Of a stretch of 41,958 bases of DNA, positions 18,063-26,284 are shown piece by piece. The stretch is from CAYSZB01 sp964435475. Lineage in GTDB: Bacteria; Chloroflexota; Anaerolineae; Anaerolineales; Anaerolineaceae. Numbering within the stretch: position 1 is the stretch's first letter; every line of letters begins with the position of its first letter. The DNA lies in assembly GCA_964435475.1 (NCBI GenBank), contig CAYSZB010000016.1:1-41958 (forward strand), given 5' to 3'. The notes beneath the pieces are model-generated. The model ran no database searches and was not told the DNA's origin. It saw only the letters and a program-made list of their open reading frames with translations. The translations under genes were made by a program, and so were the position numbers.

Positions 18063-18169
18063 TTACTACACGTCGTCTCCAATATTTTTCGAAAGAAAGC
18101 CATTTCATCCCAAAAAGATGATATGATTTTATGCGTATGTTCGATCAAACCAACTTAAAGGAGTGACCC

Positions 18170-20098
18170 ATGCACAGCATCAAGACCAAACCCGGCCTGC
18201 GCCGTTTCATCCCCACCCCCTTACACCCCCTTTCGCCTGTGCCAGCAGATATTGACATCGCCCAGGCAGCCACACTGAAACCAATCAGCCAGGTGGCAGA
18301 AGAGATGGGCTTGCTACCGTCAGAATTGGAGCTTTATGGCGAGCATAAGGCCAAGGTTAAGCTGGATGTGCTTGATCGTCTTGGGAATGTTCCAGATGGT
18401 AAATATATTGATGTCACTGCCATCACTCCTACCCCGCTTGGCGAGGGTAAAACCACCACCACAGTTGGCCTCAGCCAGGCACTGGGTGCGCACCTTGGCC
18501 AAAGAGTGATCACCTGCATCCGCCAGCCATCCCAGGGACCCACATTTGGCATTAAGGGCGGTGCAGCAGGTGGTGGCTACTCCCAGGTCATCCCCATGGA
18601 AGAGTTCAACCTCCACCTGACCGGTGATATTCACGCCATCAGTGCAGCCAACAACCTGCTGGCGGCTGCCATTGACACGCGCATGTTCCATGAGTCGACT
18701 CAATCCGATAAGGCATTGTTTGATCGTCTCTGCCCGACCGATAAAAAAGGCAAACGTCATTTTGCGGTGGGCATGCAAGGCCGTCTGCGAAAATTAGGCA
18801 TAACCACTGATGATCCTGAGATGCTGACACCTGAAGAACGCAGCCGCTTCGCACGCCTGGATATCGACCCGGCGACGGTCACCTGGCGGCGCGGACTGGA
18901 TTTGAACGACCGCATGCTGCGTGGCATCACCATTGGACAGGGACCTGAAGAGAAGAACTTTGAGATCAAAACCAATTTCCAGATCACAGTTGCCAGCGAA
19001 CTGATGGCCATCCTGGCATTGACCACCAGCCTGGCGGATATGCGGGAGCGTATCGGGCGCATCGTCATTGGTCTCAGCCGTCAAGGTGAACCCATCACCG
19101 CGGATGATCTCGGGTGCGGCGGAGCGCTCACCGTCCTGATGAAAGACACCATCAAGCCCAACCTGATGCAGACCCTCGAAGGAACGCCTGTTTTTGTGCA
19201 TGCCGGTCCATTTGCGAACATTGCGCATGGCAACAGTTCCATCATTGCTGACCGAATTGCGCTCAAACTGGCTGATTACGTGGTCACCGAATCCGGTTTT
19301 GGTTCGGATATGGGTATGGAAAAGTTCTTTGACATCAAATGCCGTTATTCTGGCAGGGTGCCCAACGCGGTGGTGCTGGTTGCCACCGTTCGTGCTCTCA
19401 AGATGCATGGCGGCGGGCCTAAGGTCACTGCTGGGGCTCCGCTTGCCCCGGAGTATGTTGATGAAAACCTAGACCTGCTTGCCAATGGAGCTGCCAATAT
19501 GCTGGCTCATATCCGGATCGCCAGGCGCTTTGGTGTGCCGGTGGTGGTTGCCATCAATCGCTTCCCGACCGACACAGCAGCTGAATTGGAACTGATCCGC
19601 AAGGTCGCCATTGCAGAAGACGGGGTGGTGGATGCGGTGGTATGTGAGAATTACATGAAAGGCGGGGCTGGAGCGGTTGAGTTGGGCAAGGCGGTGATGA
19701 AAGCTGCTGAACAGCCATCACAATTTAAGTTCCTGTATGATCTGGATCGCCCGATTAAAGAGAAGATCGAGATCATTGCCCGGGAGGTGTATGGAGCGGA
19801 TGGGGTGGATTACAGCCCTCTGGCGGAGGAGCGAATCGCTGAATATACCCGCCTGGGGTATGACAAGTTGCCCATCTGCATGGCCAAGACGCACCTCAGC
19901 CTGAGCCATGATGCCGCCTTGAAAGGCGTGCCCACTGGTTTCAGGGTGCCCATCCGGGATGTAAGCGCTTCGATCGGGGCAGGCTTCCTTTACCCACTGC
20001 TGGGAACGATGAGCACCATGCCCGGTCTGCCAACCAGGCCGGCATATTATGACATTGACATCGACCTGGAAACGGGGAGAATATTGGGATTGTCCTAA
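18170..20098 (+). CDS. fhs: Formate-tetrahydrofolate ligase, long eukaryote-like form
   Basis: ATP-dependent activation of formate to 10-formyltetrahydrofolate, a cytoplasmic C1-metabolism step used for purines, formyl-Met and the methyl branch of the Wood-Ljungdahl pathway. The P-loop TPTPLGEGKTTTTVGL is at residues 86-101. At 642 aa it is longer than the usual bacterial enzyme of about 555-560 aa. The extra length includes an insert around 190-240 (FDRLCPTDKKGKRHF and following) and an N terminus (VPADIDIAQAATLKPISQVA) like the synthetase domain of eukaryotic C1-THF synthases. Strong ribosome site AAAGGAG before ATG 18170. No folD, fchA or other pathway gene is adjacent. Confidence 0.95.
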   Translation: MHSIKTKPGLRRFIPTPLHPLSPVPADIDIAQAATLKPISQVAEEMGLLPSELELYGEHKAKVKLDVLDRLGNVPDGKYIDVTAITPTPLGEGKTTTTVGLSQALGAHLGQRVITCIRQPSQGPTFGIKGGAAGGGYSQVIPMEEFNLHLTGDIHAISAANNLLAAAIDTRMFHESTQSDKALFDRLCPTDKKGKRHFAVGMQGRLRKLGITTDDPEMLTPEERSRFARLDIDPATVTWRRGLDLNDRMLRGITIGQGPEEKNFEIKTNFQITVASELMAILALTTSLADMRERIGRIVIGLSRQGEPITADDLGCGGALTVLMKDTIKPNLMQTLEGTPVFVHAGPFANIAHGNSSIIADRIALKLADYVVTESGFGSDMGMEKFFDIKCRYSGRVPNAVVLVATVRALKMHGGGPKVTAGAPLAPEYVDENLDLLANGAANMLAHIRIARRFGVPVVVAINRFPTDTAAELELIRKVAIAEDGVVDAVVCENYMKGGAGAVELGKAVMKAAEQPSQFKFLYDLDRPIKEKIEIIAREVYGADGVDYSPLAEERIAEYTRLGYDKLPICMAKTHLSLSHDAALKGVPTGFRVPIRDVSASIGAGFLYPLLGTMSTMPGLPTRPAYYDIDIDLETGRILGLS

Positions 20099-20159
20099 TA
20101 GGGGAAGCATCAAGCGACAACTGCTTCTTTTAATCCGGGACTGATCAGGTAATTTATCG

Positions 20160-21551
20160 ATGTTAAATTCTTTAAAGAAGATCCGGAACTCATTTGAAAC
20201 TCTAACTCCTGAGCGGCGCAACCTGGTCTTCTCTGAACTGGAGGGTGCATCCTCCCCCGGTTTTGATTACTTCCTGATGGTGGTTTTGTCATGCAGTATT
20301 GCCACCTTTGGTCTGGTCACTGATTCCCCCGCAGTCATCATTGGGGCAATGCTGGTCGCCCCGCTGATGTCACCTATCCTGGGAATTTCGCTGGCTACTG
20401 TTGGGGGTAAAGATCGCATGTTCCGCAAGGCAGGTGTTGCACTGATCGAAGGTGTTGTCCTTGCTTTGCTGTTATCCATGCTTTGGGGCTGGATTGCACG
20501 CATTTTACCCTTTGGTTACCTGGCACAGCTGCCACATGAGGTTATGATCCGTACGCGACCCAACCCATTGGATCTGTTGATTGCCCTGGCTGGTGGGGCA
20601 GCGGCAGCTTATGCCCTTGCGCAACCAAGGCTGTCTGCCACACTACCAGGTGTTGCGATTGCCACTGCCCTGATGCCACCTGTTTGTACGGTTGGCATCG
20701 GGATATCAATGGGAAACCCCAATGTGATCCTGGGCGCCAGTCTATTATTCATTACCAACCTGGTGACGATCTCATTTGCAGGTGTTCTTGTGTTCCTGGC
20801 TTTGGGTTTTCGTCCCAACCGGGTAAAGAATTCGCAACATCGCGTACCTCGCAGCCTGTTTATTGCCGGACTGCTGGTATTACTAACGGCTGTACCTCTG
20901 ACAATCCTGACAATGAGCATAGTAAACGACGCCCGGGAGTTACAGCAGGTGCGTACAGCTGTCATCTCTGAATTAAACGCAATTCCTGATACGCAATTGG
21001 TCGAGATTGCCATTGATGACAGTCATGCGATCATGAATCTGGATATCACTATTCGGACATCCAGCCAGCCCACCCACCAGGATATTGTTGATCTTCAAAA
21101 GTCAATTGCCACGCGTCTCCAGAAAGCCATTGCCATCCAGGTGATCGTCGTTCCTACAACCAAACTGGACCCGCTCTTTCCACCGACTTTCACCCCAACC
21201 TTCACTGCAACTGCATCGCATACACCCGGCTCCAGCCCGACAACCGCTAGTACACGAACCCTTACCCCCACACTCAGCCCTACCCTTACCCCAACACCCA
21301 CACAGACATTGACCCCAACTATGACCCCGACACCAACACCAGTAACCGCATATGTTGCCAGCGCAGCCGGAGCGGGCACCTACCTGCGTGAAATTCCTGC
21401 AGGTGAGATAATTACCTGGCTTCCGAACGGTGCGTCAGTAGCCATCCTGCTTGATCGGGATACTGTCAATGGACGCGAATGGATACTGGTCAGGGATGAT
21501 AAACAAAGAACAGGTTGGGTGCCGGCTGATTACCTGATAATCAGGCCATAG
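20160..21551 (+). CDS. DUF389 membrane protein with Pro/Thr stalk and C-terminal SH3-like domain
   Basis: 463-aa protein. Residues about 30-260 form the DUF389 hydrophobic domain, with the typical PAVIIGAMLVAPLMSPILGI segment and several helices. A soluble alpha/beta domain follows (about 260-340, containing a VQSTI-like repeat of short strands). A low-complexity Thr/Pro linker spans about 342-394. The last ~65 residues look like a bacterial SH3 domain (TYLREIPAGEIITWLPNGAS, and GWVPADYLIIRP at the end). DUF389 proteins are widespread and of unknown function; the stalk and SH3-like tail are not part of the usual family. The tail is probably extracytoplasmic and may bind cell-wall material. 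ATG 20160 lacks a strong ribosome site. Confidence 0.85.
   Translation: MLNSLKKIRNSFETLTPERRNLVFSELEGASSPGFDYFLMVVLSCSIATFGLVTDSPAVIIGAMLVAPLMSPILGISLATVGGKDRMFRKAGVALIEGVVLALLLSMLWGWIARILPFGYLAQLPHEVMIRTRPNPLDLLIALAGGAAAAYALAQPRLSATLPGVAIATALMPPVCTVGIGISMGNPNVILGASLLFITNLVTISFAGVLVFLALGFRPNRVKNSQHRVPRSLFIAGLLVLLTAVPLTILTMSIVNDARELQQVRTAVISELNAIPDTQLVEIAIDDSHAIMNLDITIRTSSQPTHQDIVDLQKSIATRLQKAIAIQVIVVPTTKLDPLFPPTFTPTFTATASHTPGSSPTTASTRTLTPTLSPTLTPTPTQTLTPTMTPTPTPVTAYVASAAGAGTYLREIPAGEIITWLPNGASVAILLDRDTVNGREWILVRDDKQRTGWVPADYLIIRP
21184..21345 (+). repeat. Thr/Pro-coding low-complexity repeat
   Basis: Degenerate ACN-CCN repeats encode the TPTLTPTPT-type stalk of the DUF389 fusion protein. The same kind of tract occurs in four lipoprotein genes in this window. 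Confidence 0.8.
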
Positions 21552-21738
21552 ACTGCCAGTATTAATCAAAATAAGCTGTTTGATGGTTGGTTTGTTACCT
21601 TTGCAATAGGTTACATTGTATTACGTAAGAATTTTCCATAAAAAAAGTCAACTTCCGGATTTAGGTTTTAATTTAGTCAAGCTTTGGCTTAATTAGCCTC
21701 ATTTTTTGATAAAAACTATGCTTTTACCTTATCAATGA

Positions 21739-21744
21739 TACAAT
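21739..21744 (+). promoter_or_regulatory. Candidate -10 element upstream of the ABC exporter genes
   Basis: TACAAT lies in an AT-rich 180-base intergenic stretch, about 40 bases before the ATG at 21778 that touches the assembly gap. No clear -35 box. No other gene, RNA or terminator is evident between 21552 and 21777. Confidence 0.35.
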
Positions 21745-21784
21745 CCTGTTACTTAAATTACGAGTTATTTGGATATCATGGCGT

Positions 21785-21884
21785 NNNNNNNNNNNNNNNN
21801 NNNNNNNNNNNNNNNNNNNNNNNNNNNNNNNNNNNNNNNNNNNNNNNNNNNNNNNNNNNNNNNNNNNNNNNNNNNNNNNNNNNN
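21785..21884. other. Assembly gap of exactly 100 N
   Basis: The run of N is exactly 100 long, the usual placeholder for a scaffold gap of unknown size. The missing sequence must hold most of the N-terminal membrane segment of the first ABC exporter subunit, so any reading frame drawn across it is unreliable. Confidence 0.97.
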
Positions 21885-23363
21885 GCACGAAATTTTGGTT
21901 TTGAGATCTCAGCGCAGTCCCTGGAAAGGAATGTCAGGGAGGAGTTATACATCAGCCTGCTGGGCAAGAGTATGACTTTTCATGCCCGACAGTCAATTGG
22001 AGAGTTGATGGCGCGGGCGACCAATGACGTGCGCGAGGTGAATTATTTATTCAGCCCTGGCGTCAACATGGTATTTGGTTCGATCAATTTTTTGTTCATC
22101 CCCCTTTTTGTTGGACCAGCCCTTCACCCGGCGTTGATTTTAACTCCACTGGCTTTTATCATCCTTTACAGCCTGGCGATCTGGCATTACTTGCGGGTTC
22201 TTAAACCGGCGACCACTGCTGTCAGGAAGAACTTTGGTTACCTTAACTCCAGGTTGGCTGAAGCTGTCGATGGCATTGAAACCGTGAAAGCCTTTGCCCA
22301 GGAAGACCAGGAGATCAGCAATTTTGAGCACAATGCACAGGGTTACCGGAATGCAATTCTCAGGCAGGGTGATATTGAGGCCAGTTTCATCCCTCTTTTA
22401 TTGCTGGCGATTGCCATGGCTGCCGGGTTGTTCCACAGCCTGGTACTGTACAACCAGGGTGCGATCAGCCTGGGTGACGTGATCACTTACTTTAGTGCTT
22501 TAGCAATGTTAGGTTTTCCTACCAATGTATCCATTTTCTCGTACTCCCAGATCTCGCTTGGTTTATCCAGTGCCAGGCGCATTCTTGAACTGATCAACCG
22601 TGAGGATAACCTCGATCAGAACCTGGAAGGTTACCAACAAGCAATGAAAGGCGATGTGACATTCAAAAATGTGACGTTTGCTTATGAAAACCAGGAACCT
22701 ACTTTAAGTGATATCTCATTTGAGATCAGCTCAGGGCAAACGATTGCTATTGTAGGACAGACCGGTTCAGGAAAGACTTCCCTTATCCGTTTGATCAATC
22801 GGACCTATGATGTGAGCAGCGGCCAGGTGCTGATCGATGGCATCGACGTGCGGGACTGGTACCTGGACACCTTGCGCAATCATATTTCGATCATTGAACA
22901 GGACATATTCCTTTTTTCCACCTCGATTGCTGAAAACATAGCCTTTGGAAAGCCTGATGCTACACAGGAAGAGATAGAAAGAGCTGCAAAGAATGCCCAG
23001 GCGCATGAGTTCATATCGGCTTTAGAAAATGGTTACGAGACCATCGTGGGCGAACGTGGGGTAACCCTTTCTGGTGGTCAAAGGCAGCGCATCGCGATCG
23101 CCCGGGCGTTCCTGACCAATCCCAGTATCCTGATCCTGGATGATTCCACGAGTGCGATCGACAGTGCCACTGAAGATCACATCCAAAAGGCGATCTATAA
23201 TGCCGCCAAAGGCAGGACCACCTTCCTGATCACTCATCGTCTTTCCCAGATCCGCTGGGCTGACCTGATCATTGTGCTTAAGCAGGGCAGGATCAATGCA
23301 ATTGGCACACATGAAGCTCTAATGGAGAGTTCTGATGCATACCGCAGGATATTCAGTGAGTAG
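21885..23363 (+). CDS. ABC exporter subunit A with degenerate catalytic site (5' end lost in gap)
   Basis: Fused membrane-ATPase half-transporter. The visible part begins within the second or third transmembrane region (ARNFGFEISAQSLERN) and runs to a complete nucleotide-binding domain: Walker A GQTGSGKTS, signature LSGGQRQR, Walker B ILILDDSTSAID, switch His in LITHRLS. The residue after the Walker B Asp is Asp (codon 23142) instead of the catalytic Glu, as in TM287-type subunits of heterodimeric exporters. About 75-80 residues are missing compared with that family, more than the 100-N gap allows. The true start may be ATG 21778 (ATG-GCG-T then gap) or inside the gap. It is followed 14 bases later by subunit B. 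Substrate unknown; drug, lipid or peptide export are all possible. Confidence 0.92.
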   Translation, partial: ARNFGFEISAQSLERNVREELYISLLGKSMTFHARQSIGELMARATNDVREVNYLFSPGVNMVFGSINFLFIPLFVGPALHPALILTPLAFIILYSLAIWHYLRVLKPATTAVRKNFGYLNSRLAEAVDGIETVKAFAQEDQEISNFEHNAQGYRNAILRQGDIEASFIPLLLLAIAMAAGLFHSLVLYNQGAISLGDVITYFSALAMLGFPTNVSIFSYSQISLGLSSARRILELINREDNLDQNLEGYQQAMKGDVTFKNVTFAYENQEPTLSDISFEISSGQTIAIVGQTGSGKTSLIRLINRTYDVSSGQVLIDGIDVRDWYLDTLRNHISIIEQDIFLFSTSIAENIAFGKPDATQEEIERAAKNAQAHEFISALENGYETIVGERGVTLSGGQRQRIAIARAFLTNPSILILDDSTSAIDSATEDHIQKAIYNAAKGRTTFLITHRLSQIRWADLIIVLKQGRINAIGTHEALMESSDAYRRIFSE

Positions 23364-23377
23364 ATCCAGGGAGAATT

Positions 23378-25204
23378 ATGGGATTTTATAGCGGACTGGC
23401 AGCAGAAAAATATGATCGTCAATACTCGAACAGTTTTCTGTTCAAGCGCATCATGGCTTATGCCAGGCCATTTCTGCTCAAACTTATCGTTGTAACACTG
23501 ATCATTATCCTGAAAGCTGGCATGGAGACAGCTCCTAACTGGGTGGTATCTAAGATCCTGGATGACATCAACTCTTTTGCAGACCCGGGGACTTTCGTGC
23601 TTTTGTTGTCCGGTCTTATCCTGTTGATGGGAATAATTGGATACCTGTTAAATTTTGCGCAGCAAAAGATCATGATACGCATCATTTCAAGTTTGGTGTT
23701 GCGCCTTGCTACTGATGCGTTCAGAGCTTCAACCCAGCAGGACCTCTCTTTTCATGATCTCTTCCAGTCCGGCAAGATCGTATCGCGCATCACAACTGAT
23801 ACGCGGGATTTTGGCAGCCTGATCTCCATGACTGCCCAGGTTATCTCGCAATTCCTTCAGTCGATCATAGTTGCCGCGATGTTGTTGTCCATCGATTGGC
23901 GGCTATCACTGATCCTGTTTACAATGATACCGGTCATTGTCATATTTATGATCTTTTACCGTAGGTTTGCGCGCAAGATCACCCGCCAGGGCATGCGGGC
24001 AATGGCTAATGTCAATTCGACGATCAAAGAAACCGTCAGCGGTATCGTGATCGCCAAGAATTTCAGGCAGGAAGGCAGCATCTTTAATACATTTGCCGAA
24101 TCCAACCAGGCAAGTTACCAGGTTAATGTTCGAAGGGGTTTGGTCCTCTCTATCATGTTCCCGATCATGCGTACAATCGGCGGCATCATGACGGGGGTGC
24201 TTGTCTACTATGGGTCCGGGTCTGTGGAAAACGGTTTGATCACGGCCGGAGCGTGGTACCTGTTCCTTCTGAGTGTTGAGCGGTTCATGATGCCTATTCT
24301 GAATATCACGTCTTACTGGACGAATGTGCAAACCGGGCTTTCAGCAGCGGAACGCGTATTTGCCCTGGTTGATGCAGAGCATTCTGTTAAACAAACAGGT
24401 GATGTTCACCTGGAGAAACTTACTGGCAAGGTGGATTTCAGGCATCTCAATTTCAGGTATTCTCCCGACACCGATCTTATCCTGGATGATCTCAATTTGC
24501 ATGTTCCTGCCGGGGAGAGTCTGGCGGTTGTCGGGCATACCGGGGCTGGTAAAACGTCCATTGCCCGACTGATCACCCGCTTTTATGAATTCCAGGAGGG
24601 AGAGCTGTTAATTGATGACCATGACATCCGCAGCTTGAACCTGGAGATGCTGCGCAGGAACATGGGCATTGTCACCCAGGTGCCATTCCTCTTTTCGGGT
24701 ACAGTAATGGAAAATATTCGCTATGCCAACTGCGATTGCAGCCTGGAAGAGATCCAAAGCCTGGCTAACCAGATCGGGGATGGCGAGTGGTTGCGCACTT
24801 TGCCGTCAGGCCTTGATACAGAGGTCGGTGAGAGGGGAGCGCGACTTTCCATGGGACAGCGACAGCTGGTTGCTTTAATGCGGGTCCTTGTGCAAAAGCC
24901 GGCGATATTTATTTTAGATGAAGCGACAGCCAGCATTGACCCCTTCACTGAAAAACAAATCCAGGCAGCATTAAAGCTGATCCTCAAAAATGCGACCAGT
25001 ATCCTGATTGCTCACCGCTTATCCACCGTGCAGTCGGCTGACCGCATCATCGTGGTGGAATCTGGCAAAATCATTGAAGAAGGCAACCATGATACGCTTT
25101 TGAGTAAGAATGGTTATTATGCGAACCTGTACAACACCTATTTCCGCCACCAAAGCCTGGCTTATGTGGAAAACTCGCGGAACTTGCTAAAAGATCTTGA
25201 TTAA
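23378..25204 (+). CDS. ABC exporter subunit B with canonical catalytic Glu
   Basis: 608-aa half-transporter: six-helix membrane domain (about 1-330), then ATPase. Walker A GHTGAGKTS begins at Gly386, the signature is LSMGQRQL (490-497) instead of LSGGQ, Walker B is FILDEATASID with catalytic Glu515, and the switch is LIAHRLS. The deviant signature pairs in the dimer with the Asp-bearing Walker B of subunit A, making one degenerate and one active ATP site. That pattern matches heterodimeric exporters such as TM287/288, LmrCD and BmrCD. The start ATG 23378 has ribosome site AGGGAGA. It runs convergent to the GNAT gene on the other strand, and no clear terminator hairpin is seen between them. 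Confidence 0.94.
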   Translation: MGFYSGLAAEKYDRQYSNSFLFKRIMAYARPFLLKLIVVTLIIILKAGMETAPNWVVSKILDDINSFADPGTFVLLLSGLILLMGIIGYLLNFAQQKIMIRIISSLVLRLATDAFRASTQQDLSFHDLFQSGKIVSRITTDTRDFGSLISMTAQVISQFLQSIIVAAMLLSIDWRLSLILFTMIPVIVIFMIFYRRFARKITRQGMRAMANVNSTIKETVSGIVIAKNFRQEGSIFNTFAESNQASYQVNVRRGLVLSIMFPIMRTIGGIMTGVLVYYGSGSVENGLITAGAWYLFLLSVERFMMPILNITSYWTNVQTGLSAAERVFALVDAEHSVKQTGDVHLEKLTGKVDFRHLNFRYSPDTDLILDDLNLHVPAGESLAVVGHTGAGKTSIARLITRFYEFQEGELLIDDHDIRSLNLEMLRRNMGIVTQVPFLFSGTVMENIRYANCDCSLEEIQSLANQIGDGEWLRTLPSGLDTEVGERGARLSMGQRQLVALMRVLVQKPAIFILDEATASIDPFTEKQIQAALKLILKNATSILIAHRLSTVQSADRIIVVESGKIIEEGNHDTLLSKNGYYANLYNTYFRHQSLAYVENSRNLLKDLD

Positions 25205-25268
25205 TTGACCAACCTGCTGCAGCAGAAGAATTAACTTGTGTATCTTTGGCGAACGCAGAAGATTCGTT

Positions 25269-26231
25269 TCAGCATAACCGTTTTTCGAAAGTAAATACAG
25301 CCTGGGTTTGTTTATATCCAAACTTCTTATCAATGGCGATCATCGGGTCGTTCTGAAAATTGTGGTGGGTATCTACCCGCTGTACCTGGAGTACATCTCT
25401 GGCAAAGCGGAGGGCGGTTACTTTTACCGCCTGGGCAAGTTTGCGTCCGCGGTAGGCTTTTAACACCCCAGTGTGCAGGTTGTAAGCTGAACTGGAGCCC
25501 TCAAAACGGGTGATTGCGCTCATGGCAACAAATTCACCATTGTGCGTATCCACCACGATCATCTGGCCTTCAGGAAGATACCATGAGGATGAACATACTC
25601 CCTGGTTGAACTCCTCGAATGATAGCCAGCCTGGCTCACCATCCGAGCCAGGGGTCTCAATGGTGGAGATATTGTTGAGATAAAACTCCTTGCGTCGCGC
25701 CTCCTCGGTATCTCCCAATTCAGCCATGGAAGTGAATTTGTATCCCTCAGCTTCAAGACGGACAATTAATGGATCGTACTGGGAAAAATCAAAGGTATCC
25801 AGGTCCAAGGACATGGCAATACTCTGGTTGACTAATGAGTAACCCAACTTCCTGATAAATGTCAGGCCAACCGGGCTGCTATCAAGAACGCGGACCCGTA
25901 GTGCCTGGATCTTAAACTTGCTTAGGTCATCCAACATCGTCTTGTAGAGGTGCCGCCCAATGCCCCGCCCGCGGTATTGTGGGGCAACAAGCAGATCAAA
26001 GTACGCTCTTTGAGGATTGCTTGGTTCATACCTGCCCCAATAAAAACCCAACAAAACGCCATGCTCGTCCTCTGCCACAGCCTGGACTGTGCGATCCCTG
26101 GAATCGTTGTAGTATTTAACCAGGCTGTCTTTAGTATTTGAATTAGGTGAACCTTCAGTGACGTTGAACCACTCAGCCAGGGTCGCAAAGTCTTGGTCAG
26201 GTTCTGCAGGCCTAAATTGAATATTCATCAT
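25269..26231 (-). CDS. GNAT acetyltransferase with two tandem GNAT domains
   Basis: 320-aa protein. The first domain (about 1-150) carries the acetyl-CoA motif QYRGRGIGRHLY. The second (about 160-320) has a diverged version, AYRGRKLAQAVKV, followed by a segment resembling mycothiol-synthase-type GNATs (VDTHHNFQNDPMIAIDKKFG). It should acetylate an amine on a small molecule or protein; the substrate is not predictable. The start is the ATG at 26231, preceded by GAAAGAGG six bases upstream; a longer TTG start at 26237 would overlap that ribosome site. A palindrome and a TATAAT lie directly upstream, so it probably has its own promoter. Confidence 0.88.
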   Translation of the reverse strand: MMNIQFRPAEPDQDFATLAEWFNVTEGSPNSNTKDSLVKYYNDSRDRTVQAVAEDEHGVLLGFYWGRYEPSNPQRAYFDLLVAPQYRGRGIGRHLYKTMLDDLSKFKIQALRVRVLDSSPVGLTFIRKLGYSLVNQSIAMSLDLDTFDFSQYDPLIVRLEAEGYKFTSMAELGDTEEARRKEFYLNNISTIETPGSDGEPGWLSFEEFNQGVCSSSWYLPEGQMIVVDTHNGEFVAMSAITRFEGSSSAYNLHTGVLKAYRGRKLAQAVKVTALRFARDVLQVQRVDTHHNFQNDPMIAIDKKFGYKQTQAVFTFEKRLC

Positions 26232-26247
26232 GACCAACCTCTTTCAG

Positions 26248-26264
26248 AATTAGAACTCCTAATT
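26248..26264 (-). promoter_or_regulatory. Inverted repeat in the GNAT leader, possible operator
   Basis: AATTAG-AACTC-CTAATT is a perfect inverted repeat with 6-base arms. It falls between the candidate -10 and the ribosome site of the GNAT gene, where a bound repressor would block transcription. No regulator gene is next to it. Confidence 0.35.
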
Positions 26265-26275
26265 GGAATGAAGGA

Positions 26276-26281
26276 ATTATA
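26276..26281 (-). promoter_or_regulatory. Candidate -10 element of the GNAT gene promoter
   Basis: TATAAT on the minus strand lies just past the stop codon of the upstream gene. It would place the transcript start near 26269, about 38 bases before the ATG. The -35 region would fall inside the upstream gene and is not recognisable. Confidence 0.45.
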
Positions 26282-26284
26282 TCC

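Noticed and set aside
18063..18169. Riboswitch before the formate-tetrahydrofolate ligase gene
   Set aside because: The 107-base leader shows no convincing paired structure or tetrahydrofolate-riboswitch core.
21184..21345. Thr/Pro-coding tracts as CRISPR or tandem-repeat arrays
   Set aside because: Units are short, degenerate and in frame with protein linkers; there are no spacers.
21735..21784. ATG 21735 as start of the exporter
   Set aside because: It overlaps a -10-like box and joins the exporter frame only through a placeholder gap of arbitrary length.
25214..25225. CTGCTGCAGCAG palindrome between the exporter and GNAT genes as a terminator
   Set aside because: It has no loop and no T run, and short CTG/CAG palindromes are common.
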